NCBI GenBank assembly: GCA_014381795.1
Contig: JACNKY010000293.1
Coordinates: forward strand, 1-7,192
Direction of reading: 5' to 3'
DNA length: 7,192 bases
DNA from: Pseudomonadota bacterium
Lineage (GTDB): Bacteria > SAR324 > NAC60-12
Positions 5,016 to 7,192 of the stretch are shown one piece after another. Below the pieces are notes generated by a model, which ran no database searches, was not told where the DNA came from, and saw nothing but the letters and a program-made list of their open reading frames with translations. The translations under genes were made by a program, and so were the position numbers. Position 1 is the first letter of the stretch. Each line of letters begins with the position of its first letter.

Positions 5016-7192
5016 ATGAACATCACAGACATTTACGAAACTATGGAATACAGTCCTGCACCTGAAAGTCCGGATATAGCACTTGAATGGCTTAAAGAGC
5101 GTAAAGCTGAATTTGGACTTTTCATCAATGGAAAATGGTGTAAAGCCAAGTCTGGAAAGGTTTTCGGAACTGATAATCCTGCCACTGGAGAAAAACTGGC
5201 CGCGATTTCTGCAGCAGGTAAAAGCGATGTGGATTCCGCCGTGAGTGCAGCAAAAATGGCATTTCCTGGATGGCAAGAACTTTCTGGACATGAACGAGCG
5301 CGCTATCTTTACGCACTCGCCAGACAGATTCAGAAACACGCACGACTCTTTGCTGTACTTGAAACAATGGATAACGGCAAAACGATTCGTGAAACACGTG
5401 ACATCGACATTCCGCTGGTGATCCGTCACTTTTATCATCACGCAGGTTGGGCACAGTTGCTGGAAAGCGAGTTTCCGGAACACACTGCAATTGGTCCGGT
5501 TGGTCAAATCATTCCCTGGAATTTCCCATTACTGATGCTTTCGTGGAAAGTTGCTCCTGCTTTAGCAGCCGGAAACACCGTGCTCTTAAAACCCGCGGAA
5601 TTCACCTCACTAACCGCCCTCCTTTTTGCGGAAATTTGCGAACAAATCGGCTTACCGCCAGGAGTGTTTAACGTCGTAACCGGTTCCGGAGAAACCGGAG
5701 CTATGCTGGTTGAACATCCAGATCTGCAGAAAATCGCCTTTACCGGTTCGACGGATGTCGGCCGAATAATCAGGGAAGCCACAGCGCATACCGATAAAAA
5801 ACTGACGCTCGAACTTGGCGGCAAATCGCCGTTCATCGTTTTTGAAGACGCAGACCTGGACAGCGCTGTTGAGGGCGTAGTGGACGCAATCTGGTTTAAT
5901 CAGGGTCAAGTCTGTTGTGCGGGTTCACGTTTGCTGGTGCAGGAAAGTGTTGCCGAAAAAGTGATTGAACGCTTGAAAAAACGCATGGCGAAATTACGGG
6001 TCGGCGATCCATTGGACAAAAGCATGGACATGGGCGCAATCATCGCTCCAATCCAAAAGGAGCGTATCCAGAATCTGGTTGAACAAGGCAAAAAGGAAGG
6101 TGCCGAAGTTTGGCAGTGGCAGGGTAAATTACCACATAATTCGGGAAAATCCGGAAAGTCCGGAGGCGGATGTTATTTTCCACCTACTTTTTTAACAAAC
6201 GTATCACCGGCATCAACGGTGGCGCAGACTGAAATTTTCGGACCGGTTTTGGTTTCCATGACTTTCCGCACTCCGGATGAAGCGGTGATGTTGGCCAATA
6301 ACAGTGCTTATGGATTGTCCGCGAGTGTCTGGAGCGAAAATATCAATCAGGCCCTGCACGTTACTCCAAAGCTCAAGTGTGGCGTAGTTTGGATCAACTG
6401 CACAAATCAATTCGATGCCGCAGTCGGATTCGGTGGTTACCGCGAAAGCGGCTACGGTCGTGAAGGTGGCCACGAGGGAATGTTTGCATATCTCAAAAAG
6501 AAGGAATCCGGAATTCCAACAGAAGAGTTACGTATTACTGTGCCGAAAGTAAAGACTGCAGAAAATTCTGCTTTATCGCTGGACCGCACGGCAAAACTTT
6601 ATATCGGAGGAAAACAGACACGTCCCGACTCAGGTTATTCACTGAACGTTGTGAATGCAGACGGTTCACTCGCTGGAGAAATAGCTCACGGCAACCGCAA
6701 AGATATCCGGAATGCCGTTGAAGCGGCCCATAAAGCTTGCGGATGGCAGAGCAGTACTCCGCATTTACGGGCGCAAATTCTCTATTTCCTCGCTGAAAAT
6801 CTGGAAACGCGTGGTGAGGAATTTCAAAACCGAATTATGAAGTTGACAGGTGTGTCCAAAAAACAGGCTGGACATGAAGTAGAAACGGCTGTAAGGAGTA
6901 TTTTCAGCTATGCGGCTTTAGCAGATAAACACGAAGGACTGATTCATCAACCGCCGATGCGTGGACTTGCGCTGGCTTTAAACGAACCGATTGGTGTGCT
7001 GGGACTTGTCTGTCCTGATGAAGCACCGTTATTGGGAATGCTCTCAATGCTGCTACCAGCGATAGCGATGGGGAATACAGTGGTGCTTGTGCCTTCACGG
7101 CCATTTGCTCTGGTAGCCACGGATTTTTATCAGGTGCTGGAAACCTCAGATGTGCCTTCCGGAGTGATTAACATTGTTAGCGGAGATGCAGA
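5016..7192 (+). CDS. Two-domain aldehyde dehydrogenase, ALDH16 type (3' end cut off)
   Basis: NAD(P)-dependent oxidation of an aldehyde to its acid, here probably acetaldehyde released by DeoC. The frame is open for 725 codons to the window edge. Domain 1 (residues 35-500) is complete: IIPWNFP with N169, KPAE with K192, the nucleotide motif FTGSTDVG (242-249), general base E266 (ELGGKSP), catalytic C300 (NQGQVCCAGSR) and E406 (TEIFGP). Domain 2 restarts at about 527 (KLYIGGKQ) and repeats the ALDH fold, but PWNF has become PDEA and KPAE has become VPSR. This is the ALDH16 pattern: an active first half and a non-catalytic second half. Full members are about 770-800 residues, so perhaps 50-80 residues are missing here. 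A Gly/Ser/Lys-rich insert lies at 376-385. The ATG at 5016 lacks a Shine-Dalgarno site; the upstream frame is closed by TAA at 4986. It follows deoC by 188 bases. Confidence 0.93.
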   Translation, partial: MNITDIYETMEYSPAPESPDIALEWLKERKAEFGLFINGKWCKAKSGKVFGTDNPATGEKLAAISAAGKSDVDSAVSAAKMAFPGWQELSGHERARYLYALARQIQKHARLFAVLETMDNGKTIRETRDIDIPLVIRHFYHHAGWAQLLESEFPEHTAIGPVGQIIPWNFPLLMLSWKVAPALAAGNTVLLKPAEFTSLTALLFAEICEQIGLPPGVFNVVTGSGETGAMLVEHPDLQKIAFTGSTDVGRIIREATAHTDKKLTLELGGKSPFIVFEDADLDSAVEGVVDAIWFNQGQVCCAGSRLLVQESVAEKVIERLKKRMAKLRVGDPLDKSMDMGAIIAPIQKERIQNLVEQGKKEGAEVWQWQGKLPHNSGKSGKSGGGCYFPPTFLTNVSPASTVAQTEIFGPVLVSMTFRTPDEAVMLANNSAYGLSASVWSENINQALHVTPKLKCGVVWINCTNQFDAAVGFGGYRESGYGREGGHEGMFAYLKKKESGIPTEELRITVPKVKTAENSALSLDRTAKLYIGGKQTRPDSGYSLNVVNADGSLAGEIAHGNRKDIRNAVEAAHKACGWQSSTPHLRAQILYFLAENLETRGEEFQNRIMKLTGVSKKQAGHEVETAVRSIFSYAALADKHEGLIHQPPMRGLALALNEPIGVLGLVCPDEAPLLGMLSMLLPAIAMGNTVVLVPSRPFALVATDFYQVLETSDVPSGVINIVSGDA

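Noticed and set aside
5013..5507. Minus-strand ORFs over the dehydrogenase
   Set aside because: They lie opposite a strongly conserved ALDH domain and resemble no protein family.

Overview
This window comes from a moderately AT-rich bacterial chromosome and reads as one metabolic cluster beside a recombinase gene, separated by degraded DNA. Shine-Dalgarno sites precede most genes. The species cannot be fixed from the sequence. The recombinase type, the eukaryote-like aldolase and the double-domain aldehyde dehydrogenase would fit a proteobacterium or a PVC-type bacterium such as Lentisphaerota, but that is a guess.

Layout. Positions 1-342 hold no recognisable gene, only a perfect stem-loop and an open minus-strand frame without a start. 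Positions 343-2163 (minus) encode a 606-residue tyrosine recombinase. Its catalytic domain ends near residue 352. A tail of about 250 residues follows, the first part built from acidic repeats of about 18 residues. Both active-site histidine positions appear to be glutamine. Positions 2164-2577 are a divergent, AT-rich intergenic region with a 14-bp perfect palindrome. On the plus strand follow a ribokinase-family sugar kinase (2578-3504), a decayed hicB-like antitoxin gene with two in-frame stops (3507-3680), a 78-bp imperfect inverted repeat (3708-3785), a eukaryote-type deoxyribose-phosphate aldolase DeoC with a TTG start (3865-4827), a doubtful 54-codon ORF (4824-4988), and a two-domain ALDH16-type aldehyde dehydrogenase (5016 to the window end, cut off).

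Function. Kinase, aldolase and aldehyde dehydrogenase form a coherent deoxyribose route: deoxyribose to deoxyribose-5-phosphate, then to glyceraldehyde-3-phosphate plus acetaldehyde, then acetaldehyde to acetate. The kinase lacks the asparagine that contacts ribose in E. coli RbsK and has valine there, which makes deoxyribokinase activity a reasonable hypothesis. The gap between kinase and aldolase is filled by the hicB relic and the inverted repeat, as if an ancestral operon had been interrupted. The most unusual items are the recombinase tail and active site, the kinase substitution, and the hicB relic. No wholly new system is evident.
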